From: Promicromonospora thailandica
GTDB lineage: Bacteria > Actinomycetota > Actinomycetes > Actinomycetales > Cellulomonadaceae
Assembly: GCF_024171955.1 (NCBI RefSeq)
Contig: NZ_JAMTCS010000001.1
Coordinates: forward strand, 62,001-126,000
Length of the DNA: 64,000 bases
Direction: 5' to 3'
A program made the translations under genes and the position numbers. The notes beneath the pieces are model-generated. The model ran no database searches. It had not been told where the DNA came from and saw only the letters and a program-made list of their open reading frames with translations. Numbering within the stretch: the stretch's first letter is position 1; every line of letters starts with the position of its first letter. Positions 33,730 to 41,872 of the stretch are shown piece by piece.

Positions 33730-34491
33730 TCAGGGAGCCGGCGCGAACCCGGCGTCGCGCAGCGCGGACTGCCCGGCCTCGGCCAGGACGAGGTCGACGA
33801 ACTCCTGGGCCAGGTCGGCGTTCGCGGTGCCCGCGACCGGCGCGATCGGGTACACGTTGACCGCGGCGGCGGACTCGGGGAGCTCGATGCCCTCGACCGC
33901 GTCGCCAGCCGCGAGCACGTCGGTGACGTACACGAGGCCGGCGTCGGCCTCGCCGGTGGTGACCTTGGCGAGCACGCCGGTGACCGACTGCTCCTCGCTG
34001 ACCGGGTCGAGCTCCACGTCCGCCGCATCGGCGACCCTCCGGGTCGCCGCACCGCAGGGCACCTCGGGCGCGCACACGACCAGGTCGACGTCCCCGGCGA
34101 GGTCGTCGAGGCCCGCGATCCCGGCCGGGTTGCCCGGCGACACCACGATCTGAAGGGTGTTGGACGCGAACGCCACGGGGTCGGCGGCGGTCAGCCCCTC
34201 GGCGGTCAGCTTCGCCATGTTCGCCTCGTCGGCCGAGGCGAAGACGTCGGCGGGGGCACCCTCCTGGATCTGGGCCACCAGGTCCGAGGAACCGGCGAAG
34301 CTGAGCGCGACGTCCACGCCGTCGTGGGACGCCTCGAACTCCTGGGCGATCTGCTCGAAGGTCGCGGTGAGCGAGGCTGCCGCGTAGACGGTCAGGGTCG
34401 TCTCCCCGACGCCGCTCGCGCTCCCCGACGCGCACCCCGCCGTCGCCACCAGGGCCAGCGCGGCGGCCGCGATCCCGGACGCCCGCCTCAC
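33730..34491 (-). CDS. modA: Molybdate-binding lipoprotein
   Basis: 253 residues. Lipoprotein signal [10 protein letters not shown]. Binding-protein blocks [51 protein letters not shown] and [11 protein letters not shown] match ModA; the Ser residues of AAASL and GSS are the oxyanion ligands in the family. GTG 34491 overlaps the stop of the regulator gene by 4 bp. It delivers molybdate or tungstate to the ModB-ModC importer encoded next. Confidence 0.95.
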   Translation of the reverse strand: MRRASGIAAAALALVATAGCASGSASGVGETTLTVYAAASLTATFEQIAQEFEASHDGVDVALSFAGSSDLVAQIQEGAPADVFASADEANMAKLTAEGLTAADPVAFASNTLQIVVSPGNPAGIAGLDDLAGDVDLVVCAPEVPCGAATRRVADAADVELDPVSEEQSVTGVLAKVTTGEADAGLVYVTDVLAAGDAVEGIELPESAAAVNVYPIAPVAGTANADLAQEFVDLVLAEAGQSALRDAGFAPAP

Positions 34492-34883
34492 GACTCCCCC
34501 TGCGCCGTCTCGACGATCACCGTCGTGGACTTGATGACGGCCACCGCGACCGAGCCGAGCTCCAGGCCCAGGTCGCGCACGGCCTCGCTGCTCATGAGTG
34601 ACACCACGCGGAACGGGCCGCACTGCAGCTCGACCTGGGCCATCACGGCGTCCACCTGGATGTCGGTGACCAGCCCCACGAACCGGTTGCGCGCCGAGCT
34701 GGCCACCCCGCCCGGCGGGCCGGGCAGCGTGGACTGCTCCCGCGCGACGAGGGCGACCTCGTACCCGTCGACCACCTTGCGGCCCGACGCGTCGGTGGTC
34801 GCGGTGAGCATGCCGCGCTCGACCCAGCGGCGGACGGTGTCGTCGCTGACGCCGAGATACGTGGCGGCGTCGCGGATCCTCAT
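34488..34883 (-). CDS. Helix-turn-helix/TOBE molybdenum-responsive regulator
   Basis: 131 residues. The N-terminus MRIRDAATYLGVSDDTVRRWVERGML is an excisionase/MerR-like helix-turn-helix. The C-terminal ~65 residues (SSARNRFVGLVTDIQVDAVMAQVELQCGPFRVVSLMSSEAVRDLGLELGSVAVAVIKSTTVIVE) are one TOBE domain that binds molybdate. It is the common actinobacterial substitute for ModE and should sense molybdate for the operon it heads. A TACACT hexamer lies upstream, about 16 nt before the ATG. Confidence 0.9.
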   Translation of the reverse strand: MRIRDAATYLGVSDDTVRRWVERGMLTATTDASGRKVVDGYEVALVAREQSTLPGPPGGVASSARNRFVGLVTDIQVDAVMAQVELQCGPFRVVSLMSSEAVRDLGLELGSVAVAVIKSTTVIVETAQGES

Positions 34884-35000
34884 GTGCGGCACAGGAGCGA
34901 GTGTAGTAGCGCAGCAGCGGTTCCATCCACGGCAGGATGGAGCAGGTGCTTGTTCGCCCACTGGTGCCCCGGGCCGCCCGGCGTCGGGCGGCCCCGAGGC

Positions 35001-36332
35001 CTACGCGTTCGCGGTGACCGTCCGGAGCTCGTGGAGGCGCGAGCCGTCCGCACTGATGCGGGCCGTGGCGGTGGCGACCGCACCGACCACGCAGATGACC
35101 GCGGAGTAGACGACCACGGGCCAGATCTGCCCGCCGACCAGCGCCACCAGACCGGTGCAGATGAACGGCGCCAGCCCGCCGCCCAGCGTGTTGGAGATCT
35201 GGTAGCCGATGTTGACGCCAGTGGTGCGGGCCTCCGGGTCGAACATCTCGGCGAGCATGGTCTGCAGGGTGGCCTGCATGGCCACGCCGGGGATCACGAA
35301 CCCGACGATCATCCCGACCCAGATGAGCACCAGGTTGCTGGTGCCGAACAGGAGGAACGCGGGCCAGACCAGGAGCGCGAAGCCCACACAGCCCGCGATG
35401 TAGACCCGGCGTCGTCCTATCCGGTCCGAGAGCGCCCCGTAGGCGGGGGCGACGACGATCTGCAGCAGCCCCACGATCATCGTCCCGGCGAAGCCCTGCC
35501 AGGCCGGGATGTCGTTCTGGTTGACCATGTAGGCGATGCCGAACGTGAGCACCACGTACCCGGCGATGCTCTGCGGCAGGCCGATGAGGATGCCCATGAT
35601 CGCGTTCCTCGGGTGGCGGAACACCTCGACCAGGGGGTTGACGCGGACGCCCGCGTCGGCCTGCGCGCGCCTGGTCTCCTTGAACTCGTCGGACTCCTCG
35701 AGCCGGCTGCGCAGCACGACGGCGATGATCGCAAGCACCAGTCCGAGCACGAACGGGATGCGCCAGCCCCAGGTCAGGAACCACGACTCCGGACCCAGCC
35801 CGAGACCGGCCATGAGGCCCGCGGAGGCGACGTTGGCGATGCCGGCGCCGCTGATGAGGAAAGCCCCGTACATGCCGCGCCTGCCGACGGGAGCGTGCTC
35901 GACGACGAGCGTCGCCGCCCCGCCCATCTCCCCGCCGACGAAGAACCCCTGGCACATCCGGAAGAAGATGAGCAGCAGCGGCGCCGCGATGCCGATCGAC
36001 GACTCGGCCGGGATCAGCCCGATGCCCGCCGTCGCGATGCCCATGCCGACCACCGTGATGAGCAGCGTCATCTTGCGGCCCACCCGGTCGCCGATCGGCC
36101 CGAACACCAGGCCGCCGACCGGCCGCAGGAAGAAGCCGACGGCGAACGTCGCGAACGAGGAGAGCTGCGCGACGATCGGGTCCTCGCCCGTGAAGAACAC
36201 CGCGGGGAAGATCGCCGCCGACGCCAGGCCGTACAGGTAGTAGTCGTAGTACTCCATGAGCGTGCCGATGGCGCCACCTGCGATGGTGCGCTTCTGGGTG
36301 CCGCTCAGGGGCTGTGTCGCCGTCCCAGCCAC
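35001..36332 (-). CDS. MHS-family major facilitator transporter
   Basis: 443 residues, twelve membrane segments. N-terminal LMEYYDYYLYGLASAAIFPAVFF and loop FGPIGDRVGRKMTLL, central GFFVGGEMGGAATLVVEHAP and second-half ALSDRIGRRRVYIAG are the metabolite:H+ symporter pattern (ProP, ShiA). It imports a small organic acid or amino-acid-like solute with protons. GTG 36332 is chosen from CGGAGG 5 nt upstream. The YheO-type regulator is encoded directly upstream on the same strand, with a palindrome in the 93-bp gap. Confidence 0.92.
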   Translation of the reverse strand: MAGTATQPLSGTQKRTIAGGAIGTLMEYYDYYLYGLASAAIFPAVFFTGEDPIVAQLSSFATFAVGFFLRPVGGLVFGPIGDRVGRKMTLLITVVGMGIATAGIGLIPAESSIGIAAPLLLIFFRMCQGFFVGGEMGGAATLVVEHAPVGRRGMYGAFLISGAGIANVASAGLMAGLGLGPESWFLTWGWRIPFVLGLVLAIIAVVLRSRLEESDEFKETRRAQADAGVRVNPLVEVFRHPRNAIMGILIGLPQSIAGYVVLTFGIAYMVNQNDIPAWQGFAGTMIVGLLQIVVAPAYGALSDRIGRRRVYIAGCVGFALLVWPAFLLFGTSNLVLIWVGMIVGFVIPGVAMQATLQTMLAEMFDPEARTTGVNIGYQISNTLGGGLAPFICTGLVALVGGQIWPVVVYSAVICVVGAVATATARISADGSRLHELRTVTANA

Positions 36333-36386
36333 GGGAACCTCCGGTCGTCGGGTGAAGTCCTGCGAGTATGACGACCGGTCGAACAC

Positions 36387-36407
36387 AACGTCTACGGATC
36401 AGACGTT
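36387..36407. promoter_or_regulatory. Operator AACGTCT-N7-AGACGTT
   Basis: AACGTCT (36387-36393) and AGACGTT (36401-36407) are a perfect 7-7-7 inverted repeat 55 nt before the transporter start. It is a probable site for the YheO-type regulator encoded upstream. Confidence 0.55.
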
Positions 36408-36425
36408 TCGTTAATGTAAAGCCTG

Positions 36426-37130
36426 TCAGCCCTCGCCCGAGCGCAGCTGGTCCAGGTAGGCGTACGCCGTGACCCGCGAGATGCCGAGGCGCTTGGCCAC
36501 CGTCTCGACGGACCGCTTGACGTGGAACGCACCCCGCGCGTCGAGCGCACGCAGGACGGCGACACGGTCGCCCTTGCCCATCATCGCGACGGGGCGCCCG
36601 ACGGCGGCGATCGCGTCGCCGATCATCGTGTCGAGCAGGCTCGCGATGTCGGGCGTGTGGATCTCGCGATCCGGCTGGGCGGGGGCCCTCGCCGGCAGCA
36701 GGGAGGCCAGCACGTTCTGTGCCGTCTGGAGGGGCGTCAGGTCGACGTTGATGCACAGGGCAGCGATGACGCGCCCCGACGCGTCGCGGTAGTAGACCGA
36801 GGAGCAGTGCAGCTCGCGCCCGTCCGCCGTCCGCCCCACGTACCCGAACTCGTCGTGCTCCGCGCCCTCGTCGCGCACCACCTCGAGACCCAGGTTGGTG
36901 GACGGGCCGCCCACCGCGCGCCCGGTCACGTGGCCGTTGACGATCGCGTGGATCGTGTGGCCCAGGTCGCGCCGGCTGAGGTCGTGCAGCACCACCTCGC
37001 AGTGGTCGCCGACGGCGGCCGCGATGGCCCGCATGACCGGCCACAGCACCAGGTAGGCCGCCTCGATGCTCTCGAAGCGGCCCTTCGTCACCACGGCGCG
37101 CAGGTCGCCCGCACCCGTATCGCTCGTCAT
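36426..37130 (-). CDS. YheO/DauR-type PAS and helix-turn-helix regulator
   Basis: 234 residues. The N-terminal YheO PAS-like domain (GDHCEVVLHDLSRRDLGHTIHAIVNGHVTGRAVGGPSTNLGLE) is followed by a C-terminal helix-turn-helix (FHVKRSVETVAKRLGISRVTAYAYLDQL). DauR of Pseudomonas represses D-arginine use, so the MHS transporter downstream may import a D-amino acid or related compound. That is inference. ATG 37130 follows GCGGAG. Confidence 0.88.
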   Translation of the reverse strand: MTSDTGAGDLRAVVTKGRFESIEAAYLVLWPVMRAIAAAVGDHCEVVLHDLSRRDLGHTIHAIVNGHVTGRAVGGPSTNLGLEVVRDEGAEHDEFGYVGRTADGRELHCSSVYYRDASGRVIAALCINVDLTPLQTAQNVLASLLPARAPAQPDREIHTPDIASLLDTMIGDAIAAVGRPVAMMGKGDRVAVLRALDARGAFHVKRSVETVAKRLGISRVTAYAYLDQLRSGEG

Positions 37131-37193
37131 CAGCGCTCCGCCCGGTCGTGTCGCGCGAGATTCTACGCGGCGCGGTCCGCGCAGAATGGGCCC

Positions 37194-37805
37194 GTGACTC
37201 GCGCGCGTGTGACCCGGCTGCGCCGGACCGTCCTGGTCGTGGCAGCCCTCAACCTCGCCTACTTCGTCGTCGAGCTCACCGTCGCGCTGACGGCGGGGTC
37301 GGTGGCGCTCCTCGCCGACAGCGTGGACTTCCTGGAGGACACGGCGATCAACCTGCTCGTGCTCGTGGCCCTGAGCTGGCCGGCGGCCCGGCGCGCACTG
37401 ATGGGCAAGGCCATGGCCGTCGTCCTCCTGGTCCCGGCCGCGGTCGCGGCCTGGGAGGCGGTGCAGCGGTTCGCCGCGCCGACGGCGCCCGACGTCGTCC
37501 CGCTCGTGCTGGTGTCGGTCGGGGCGATCGCCGTGAACGGCACCAGCGCCTGGCTGCTGGCCCGGACCCACCACCACGGCGGGGCGCTGGGCCGCGCGGC
37601 GTTCCTGTCGGCCCGGAACGACGTGCTGGTGAACGTCGCGATCATCGCCATGGGCGTGCTCACCGCCTGGACGCGGTCCGGCTGGCCCGACCTGCTGGGT
37701 TGCGCGATCATCCTGCTCGCGCTGCACGCCGCCCACGAGGTCTGGGAGACCGGCGAGCAGGAGCGCCTGGCGGCGAAGGCGCTGGCAGGTGAGGACCTGG
37801 ACTGA
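37194..37805 (+). CDS. Cation diffusion facilitator-like membrane protein
   Basis: 203 residues, about six membrane segments, no long cytosolic C-terminal domain. LALTAGSVALLADSVDFLEDTAINLLV and SARNDVLVNVAIIAMG are the CDF positions for metal-binding Asp. The first motif is altered (SVDFLEDT for SxHxxxD), and a His cluster (RTHHHGGA) sits in the inner loop. A metal efflux role is likely but the metal cannot be told. GTG 37194 follows CAGAAT by 6 nt, so the mRNA is probably leaderless. Confidence 0.8.
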   Translation: MTRARVTRLRRTVLVVAALNLAYFVVELTVALTAGSVALLADSVDFLEDTAINLLVLVALSWPAARRALMGKAMAVVLLVPAAVAAWEAVQRFAAPTAPDVVPLVLVSVGAIAVNGTSAWLLARTHHHGGALGRAAFLSARNDVLVNVAIIAMGVLTAWTRSGWPDLLGCAIILLALHAAHEVWETGEQERLAAKALAGEDLD

Positions 37806-37846
37806 GCCCTCGCGCTTGCATCCGGACCTTCTGCGCCCTACGGTGA

Positions 37847-37860
37847 ACGTACTAGTACGT
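37847..37860. promoter_or_regulatory. 14-bp palindrome before the Ohr gene
   Basis: ACGTACTAGTACGT is a perfect dyad 33 nt before ATG 37894. Its position suits a repressor of the peroxide-resistance gene. The usual OhrR (MarR-type) regulator is not encoded nearby. Confidence 0.5.
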
Positions 37861-37893
37861 CTACAGGCGCACGGTCAACGACAGGAGCGGAAC

Positions 37894-38322
37894 ATGGCTG
37901 ACAGCATCTACACCGCAGTGGCGACCTCCACCGGCGAGGGTCGCGCGGGAGGCCACACGGTCTCCGACGACGGCGTCCTGGACATCAAGCTCGCCGTCCC
38001 GACGGAGATGGGCGGACCCGGCGGCGGCACCAACCCGGAGCAGCTCTTCGCCGCCGGCTGGGCCTCGTGCTTCCACAGCGCCCTCAAGGGGGTCGCGGCC
38101 GCGCAGAAGATCAAGATCTCGGACTCGGCCGTCATCGCCGAGGTGGGCATCCACCCCACGGAGGGTGGGGCGTACGGGCTGAGCGCCGCGCTGCACGTCG
38201 AGCTCGCGGGCGTGGACCAGGAGACGGCCGACAGCCTCGTCGCCGCGGCGCACCAGGTGTGCCCGTACTCGAACGCGACGCGCGGCAACATCGACGTGAC
38301 GGTCGACGCGACGATCGCCTGA
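37894..38322 (+). CDS. ohr: Organic hydroperoxide resistance protein
   Basis: 142 residues of the OsmC/Ohr family: GGPGGGTNPEQLFAAGWASCFHSAL, HQVCPYSNATRGNIDV. The two redox Cys (in ASCF and QVCPYS), plus Arg and Glu partners, reduce organic hydroperoxides using lipoyl thiols. ATG 37894 follows ACAGGAGCGG. A perfect ACGTACTAGTACGT dyad lies upstream. It is single-gene and ends at the long hairpin copy B. Confidence 0.95.
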   Translation: MADSIYTAVATSTGEGRAGGHTVSDDGVLDIKLAVPTEMGGPGGGTNPEQLFAAGWASCFHSALKGVAAAQKIKISDSAVIAEVGIHPTEGGAYGLSAALHVELAGVDQETADSLVAAAHQVCPYSNATRGNIDVTVDATIA

Positions 38323-38353
38323 GCCCTGCCGCCGGGGCCCGTCGCTCGGCCAA

Positions 38354-38443
38354 CCCGCCCGGATCCGCTTCGAGACCGAGGTTGCTTCGCTTTGAGGGGC
38401 TTCAAAGCGAAGCAACCTCGGTCTCGAAGGGGATCCGGGCGGG
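38354..38443. terminator. Long hairpin family, copy B
   Basis: 42-bp arms 38354-38395 and 38402-38443 with a 6-nt loop and one mismatch. It shares the GAGGTTGCTTCGCTTT core with copies at 19206 and 40081; its outer arms (CCCGCCCGGATCC) are its own. It lies between the convergent Ohr (+) and WYL (-) genes. Confidence 0.8.
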
Positions 38444-38494
38444 GCGAGGCGGATCGGCGCCGGGCGGCACCAGGCCGGGCCGCGCCGGACCCGC

Positions 38495-39478
38495 TCAGGT
38501 CGACGCCGCGCGGGCGGCGCGGCGCGACAGGTCCGCGAACGCCGCCCGGAGCTCGGGCGGGCTCACCACCTCGACCTCGGCGTCGAACCGCGCCAGCCCC
38601 GCCGCCAGCGCGGGCCAGCTCCAGGACCCGGTCAGCACGCGGGTCCGGTCGGGGCCGAGCGCCTCGGCCATGCCGTCCGCCACGAACGGGGCCACGCGCT
38701 CGGCGGGCAGGTGCAGGATCACCTCGCCCCGGCACGGCCACCGGTCGCTGTCCGACCCGCGGAAGCGCGCCGCGAGGAACGCCGCGACGCCGTCACCTGG
38801 CACCGGACGAGGCGTGAACCGGGGACCGTTCGGCACGCGGAGCGTCATCCGGTCGGCGCGGTAGGTCCGCCAGTCGTGCCGCTCGGGAGACCAGCCGACC
38901 AGGTACCAGTACCCCTGCCGTGCCACGAGATGGTGCGGCTGCAGGCGGCGGGGTGGGCGCGCGCCGTCGTCGTCCGCGCGGCCCGGTGTGCGGTAGTCGA
39001 ACCGCACCTCCTCCGTCGCCCGGATCGCCCGGCCCAGCTCGACCAGCACCTCGGTCCGAACCTGGTCGACGACGCCGGGCGCCGCCGCCGAGACCTCCAG
39101 CGCGTCGACCCGCCGCCGCAGCCGGGCGGGCAGCACCTGGCGCACCGTCGCGAGGGCGCGGGCCGCGGCGCCCTCGATCCCCGCCCCGGTCGCGACCGCC
39201 GTCCGGAGTGCGACGGCGAGCGCGACGGCCTGCTCGTCGTCGAACAGGAGGGGCGGCAGCTCGCTGCCGGCCTCGAGGCGGTACCCGCCCTCGGGGCCCC
39301 GGACCGCCTGCACCGGGTAGCCGAGCTCGCGCAGGCGGTCGACGTCCCGCCGCACTGTGCGCTCGCTCACCCCGAGGCGTTCGGCGAGCCGCTCCCCCGG
39401 CCAGTCACGGCGCGCCTGCAGCAACGAGAGCAGGGCGAGCAGGCGGGACGACGTCGTGGTCGCTGCGGCGATCGGCAT
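38495..39478 (-). CDS. HTH-WYL transcriptional regulator (YafY-like)
   Basis: 327 residues. N-terminal winged helix RLLALLSLLQARRDWPGERLAERLGVSERTVRRDVDRLRELGYPVQAVRGPEGGYRL, then a WYL domain (RLQPHHLVARQGYWYLVGWSPERHDWRTYRADRM) and the WCX extension. WYL domains sense small molecules or nucleic acids. ATG 39478. It is divergent from the VOC protein at 39593, a frequent partner of this regulator type, with two inverted repeats in the gap. Confidence 0.92.
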   Translation of the reverse strand: MPIAAATTTSSRLLALLSLLQARRDWPGERLAERLGVSERTVRRDVDRLRELGYPVQAVRGPEGGYRLEAGSELPPLLFDDEQAVALAVALRTAVATGAGIEGAAARALATVRQVLPARLRRRVDALEVSAAAPGVVDQVRTEVLVELGRAIRATEEVRFDYRTPGRADDDGARPPRRLQPHHLVARQGYWYLVGWSPERHDWRTYRADRMTLRVPNGPRFTPRPVPGDGVAAFLAARFRGSDSDRWPCRGEVILHLPAERVAPFVADGMAEALGPDRTRVLTGSWSWPALAAGLARFDAEVEVVSPPELRAAFADLSRRAARAAST

Positions 39479-39500
39479 GAGATCCAGGGTGGCACGAGTA

Positions 39501-39532
39501 CCGGACGTTCCCTGTCCGGAACTGCTGACAGG
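39501..39532. promoter_or_regulatory. Overlapping inverted repeats between WYL and VOC genes
   Basis: CCGGAC (39501-39506) pairs with GTCCGG (39514-39519), and CCTGTC (39511-39516) with GACAGG (39527-39532). They are candidate sites for the WYL regulator acting on both divergent genes. Confidence 0.45.
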
Positions 39533-39592
39533 TTGGTGCTCGCCGCCGGGACCTCCGGCGGCGTCCCTGCCACCTGCGAAGGACCGGTCATC

Positions 39593-40054
39593 ATGTCCGT
39601 CACCACAGTCCCCCACCTGAACTTCCGCGGCCAGGCGCGCGCGGCCCTCGAGTTCTACCGCTCGGTGTTCGGCGGGCAGCTCACGGTCGCCACCTACGGC
39701 GACTTCGGCATGCCCGCGGAGCTGCCCGACGCCGACAAGGTCGTCTTCGGCCAGGTCGTCGCCGACGACGGGTTCCGCGTCATGGCCTACGACGTGCCCG
39801 GGCACCACGAGCCCGCCGCTGTCCCGACCACCCGCCGGGAGAACGGGACCACGCTCACCGAGGCGCCGTTCTTCGTCTCCGTCCGGGGCGAGAGCGTCGA
39901 GGAGGTCGGCGCGCTGTGGACGGCGCTGGCCGAGGACGCGACCGTCGTCGAGGAGTACGGCCCGGCGCAGTGGGCCCCGGCGTCCGGGATGCTGACCGAC
40001 CGGTTCGGTATCACGTGGATCCTGGACGTCGCGGCGGAGCACCAGCCGGCCTGA
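39593..40054 (+). CDS. VOC-family PhnB-like protein
   Basis: 153 residues. PHLNFRGQARAALEFYRSVFGGQLTVATYGDFG and the closing ASGMLTDRFGITWILDVA are the PhnB/DUF899-like glyoxalase-fold pattern. These proteins lack a proven common reaction; several are resistance or demethylation-related. It is divergent from the WYL regulator and ends at long hairpin copy C. ATG 39593. Confidence 0.9.
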   Translation: MSVTTVPHLNFRGQARAALEFYRSVFGGQLTVATYGDFGMPAELPDADKVVFGQVVADDGFRVMAYDVPGHHEPAAVPTTRRENGTTLTEAPFFVSVRGESVEEVGALWTALAEDATVVEEYGPAQWAPASGMLTDRFGITWILDVAAEHQPA

Positions 40055-40080
40055 CGCGGCGCGGCGGGCGTGCTGCGTCC

Positions 40081-40166
40081 CGCCCCCATCGACTTCGAAC
40101 CCGAGGTTGCTTCGCTTTCAGCGACCTGAAAGCGAAGCAACCTCGGGTTCGAAGGCGATGGGGGCG
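40081..40166. terminator. Long hairpin family, copy C
   Basis: 41-nt arms 40081-40121 and 40126-40166 with a 4-nt loop and one mismatch. Core as in the other two copies; outer arms CGCCCCCATCG / CGATGGGGGCG are unique to it. Located between two convergent VOC genes. Confidence 0.8.
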
Positions 40167-40179
40167 GGGCGGGCCGAGG

Positions 40180-40650
40180 TCAGCGGTTGGGGGCCTCGTC
40201 GCTCCAGCGCGCGATGTCCTCCGGCGTCACCTCGACCGGCCCCGTCGCGGGCTGGGTGATGCGGATGTGGTTGCCGAACGGGTCGCGCAGCGCGGCGTCG
40301 ATGCCGTAGGGCTGCTGCGTCGGCAGCTCGGTGAACTCGACCCCGAGGGCGGCCAGCCGGTCGTACTCGGCGTGGCAGTCGTCGGTGTTGAGGATGCAGG
40401 CCGCGCCGAGCGCGCCCTTGGTGAGGAGGTCGCGCACCTGGGCGGCCGACTCCTCGCTGAGCGCCGGCGGCGCGGGCACCTCGAGCAGCAGGTGCCGGTC
40501 GGGGTCGGACGGCAGCGAGATGGTGAGCCAGCGCATGAAACCCATGTCGACGTCGGCGCTCACCTCGAAACCGAGCTTGCCGACGTAGAAGTCGAGAGCC
40601 TCCTGCTGGTCGAGCACGTGGACCGGGGTGATGGCGATGGATGTGAGCAT
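40180..40650 (-). CDS. VOC/glyoxalase-fold protein
   Basis: 156 residues. SIAITPVHVLDQQEALDFYVGKLGFEVSADVDMG at the N-terminus and LRDPFGNHIRITQ at the end are typical VOC modules; DPFGNHI carries the second-half metal position. Substrate unknown. TAGATT lies 6 nt before ATG 40650, so this gene has its own leaderless promoter although an AraC-type gene lies 52 bp upstream on the same strand. Confidence 0.9.
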   Translation of the reverse strand: MLTSIAITPVHVLDQQEALDFYVGKLGFEVSADVDMGFMRWLTISLPSDPDRHLLLEVPAPPALSEESAAQVRDLLTKGALGAACILNTDDCHAEYDRLAALGVEFTELPTQQPYGIDAALRDPFGNHIRITQPATGPVEVTPEDIARWSDEAPNR

Positions 40651-40702
40651 GCCGCCAATCTAGGTCGCGGCCCGGCGCCGGCGCTTCTCCGAAATCGCCC
40701 GA

Positions 40703-41161
40703 TCACAGCGGGGCCGCGGGGCGGGTCGCGGGGCGCGTCCAGGCACGCGTGAAGCAGCCGGGCGCGAGCAGCGGTGCGGCCGTGCGGCGGTAGGTGGTGG
40801 GCGAGGCGCCGACGATGTCGCGGAACGTGCGGCTGAACGTACCCAGGCTCTGGAAGCCCACCGCGAGGGACACCTCGGTCACGGGTGTCGCGGTCTCCCG
40901 CAGCAGGGCCATGGCGCGCTCGATGCGGCGTCGTTGCAGGTAGCGGTGCGGCGTCTCGCCGAAGGCGGCCTTGAACGCCCGGATCAGGTACGACGGCGAC
41001 ACGTGGGCGACCGCCGCCAGCGCGGCGATGTCGAGGGGCTCGGCGTACGCGCGGTCGATGGCGTCCCGCGCGCGCAGGAGGCGCAGGTTGTCGGCCTCGC
41101 GCGGGGTCGCGGCGCGGGTCGGCGCCGCGGGGGCACCTGTCGCGGACGTCGGCGTGACCAT
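40703..41161 (-). CDS. Short AraC-family regulator
   Basis: 152 residues, almost only the double helix-turn-helix: LRARDAIDRAYAEPLDIAALAAVAHVSPSYLIRAFKAAFGETPHRYLQRRRIERAMALLRETATPVTEVSLAVGFQSLGTFSRTFRDIVGASPTTYRR. There is no N-terminal effector domain, as in SoxS/MarA-like proteins, so its level or a partner must give the signal. TACCCT lies 6 nt before ATG 41161. The adjacent VOC gene is a common target in such pairs. Confidence 0.92.
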   Translation of the reverse strand: MVTPTSATGAPAAPTRAATPREADNLRLLRARDAIDRAYAEPLDIAALAAVAHVSPSYLIRAFKAAFGETPHRYLQRRRIERAMALLRETATPVTEVSLAVGFQSLGTFSRTFRDIVGASPTTYRRTAAPLLAPGCFTRAWTRPATRPAAPL

Positions 41162-41187
41162 GGGACCAGGGTAGGACCGGCCGCCGC

Positions 41188-41850
41188 TCAGGTCCCGGCC
41201 CGGGGGACGCCGTCCGGCCCCGCCGAGTCGTCGGCCAGCTGCGGGTAGACGGCGGTGAGCCGTTCCCAGACGATGTCGGCCACGCGGCCGGCATCCTGGC
41301 CGGTGGTGTCGACGACCACGTCCGGAGCCGCGGACTGAGGCGGCTGCCGGGCGTGGAACTCCGCGAGCCCGGCGGGGTGCCGGTGGCGGCGCTGGCGGTC
41401 GACGAGGTCCACGACGTCGGCCCGGAGCTCGACGACCACCACCACCGCGGCCCCGCTCGCACCCAGCCCGCGGAGCCGGGTCTCCAGGTCGCGGTTCGCC
41501 TCGGGCTCGAACGCCTGCCCGTCCACGACCACGCCCTGACCGGCCTCGAGCATCGCGACGATGGCCGCGTTCATCGCCGACAGCATGCGCCGGCCGTCCG
41601 GGCCGGTGCAGATGCGGCGGACGCCGTCGTGCCCGGCGACGTTCTCGTAGCGGAAGCCACGGCCGGAGTGGCGCGCGCCGGGCAGGCCGCCGCCCCAGTG
41701 CTCGGGCACCATGCGGAACAGCTCGTCGAGGCCGAACCGCAGCAGCGGCACCTCCGAGCGGTCCTGGATCGCTGTGGTCAGGGTCGACTTCCCTGCCGCG
41801 GACGGCCCGTTGACGACCAGGCACAGCGGCACGCCGGTGAGAGGACGCAT
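41188..41850 (-). CDS. Chloramphenicol-phosphotransferase-like P-loop kinase
   Basis: 220 residues. LVVNGPSAAGKSTL is Walker A in the exact CPT-like form; LLRFGLDELFRMVP, RRMLSAMNAAIVAMLEAGQGVVVDGQAF and VVELRADVVDLVDRQRRHRHPAGLAEF follow the CPT family. CPT phosphorylates chloramphenicol, but most relatives have unknown substrates and some resemble zeta-toxin kinases. No antitoxin gene is adjacent. ATG 41850 follows GAGGGTGG. Confidence 0.82.
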   Translation of the reverse strand: MRPLTGVPLCLVVNGPSAAGKSTLTTAIQDRSEVPLLRFGLDELFRMVPEHWGGGLPGARHSGRGFRYENVAGHDGVRRICTGPDGRRMLSAMNAAIVAMLEAGQGVVVDGQAFEPEANRDLETRLRGLGASGAAVVVVVELRADVVDLVDRQRRHRHPAGLAEFHARQPPQSAAPDVVVDTTGQDAGRVADIVWERLTAVYPQLADDSAGPDGVPRAGT

Positions 41851-41872
41851 GGCGCCACCCTCTCAGGCTCGG

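Noticed and set aside
33730-37044. 1104-codon minus-strand frame ending in ModA
   Set aside because: Only the last 253 codons are a gene (modA). The upstream part crosses the TOBE regulator, MFS transporter and YheO genes in the wrong frame.
41188-41850. CPT-like kinase as a zeta-type toxin
   Set aside because: No epsilon-type antitoxin gene is next to it, and the Walker and FGLD motifs fit chloramphenicol-phosphotransferase relatives better.
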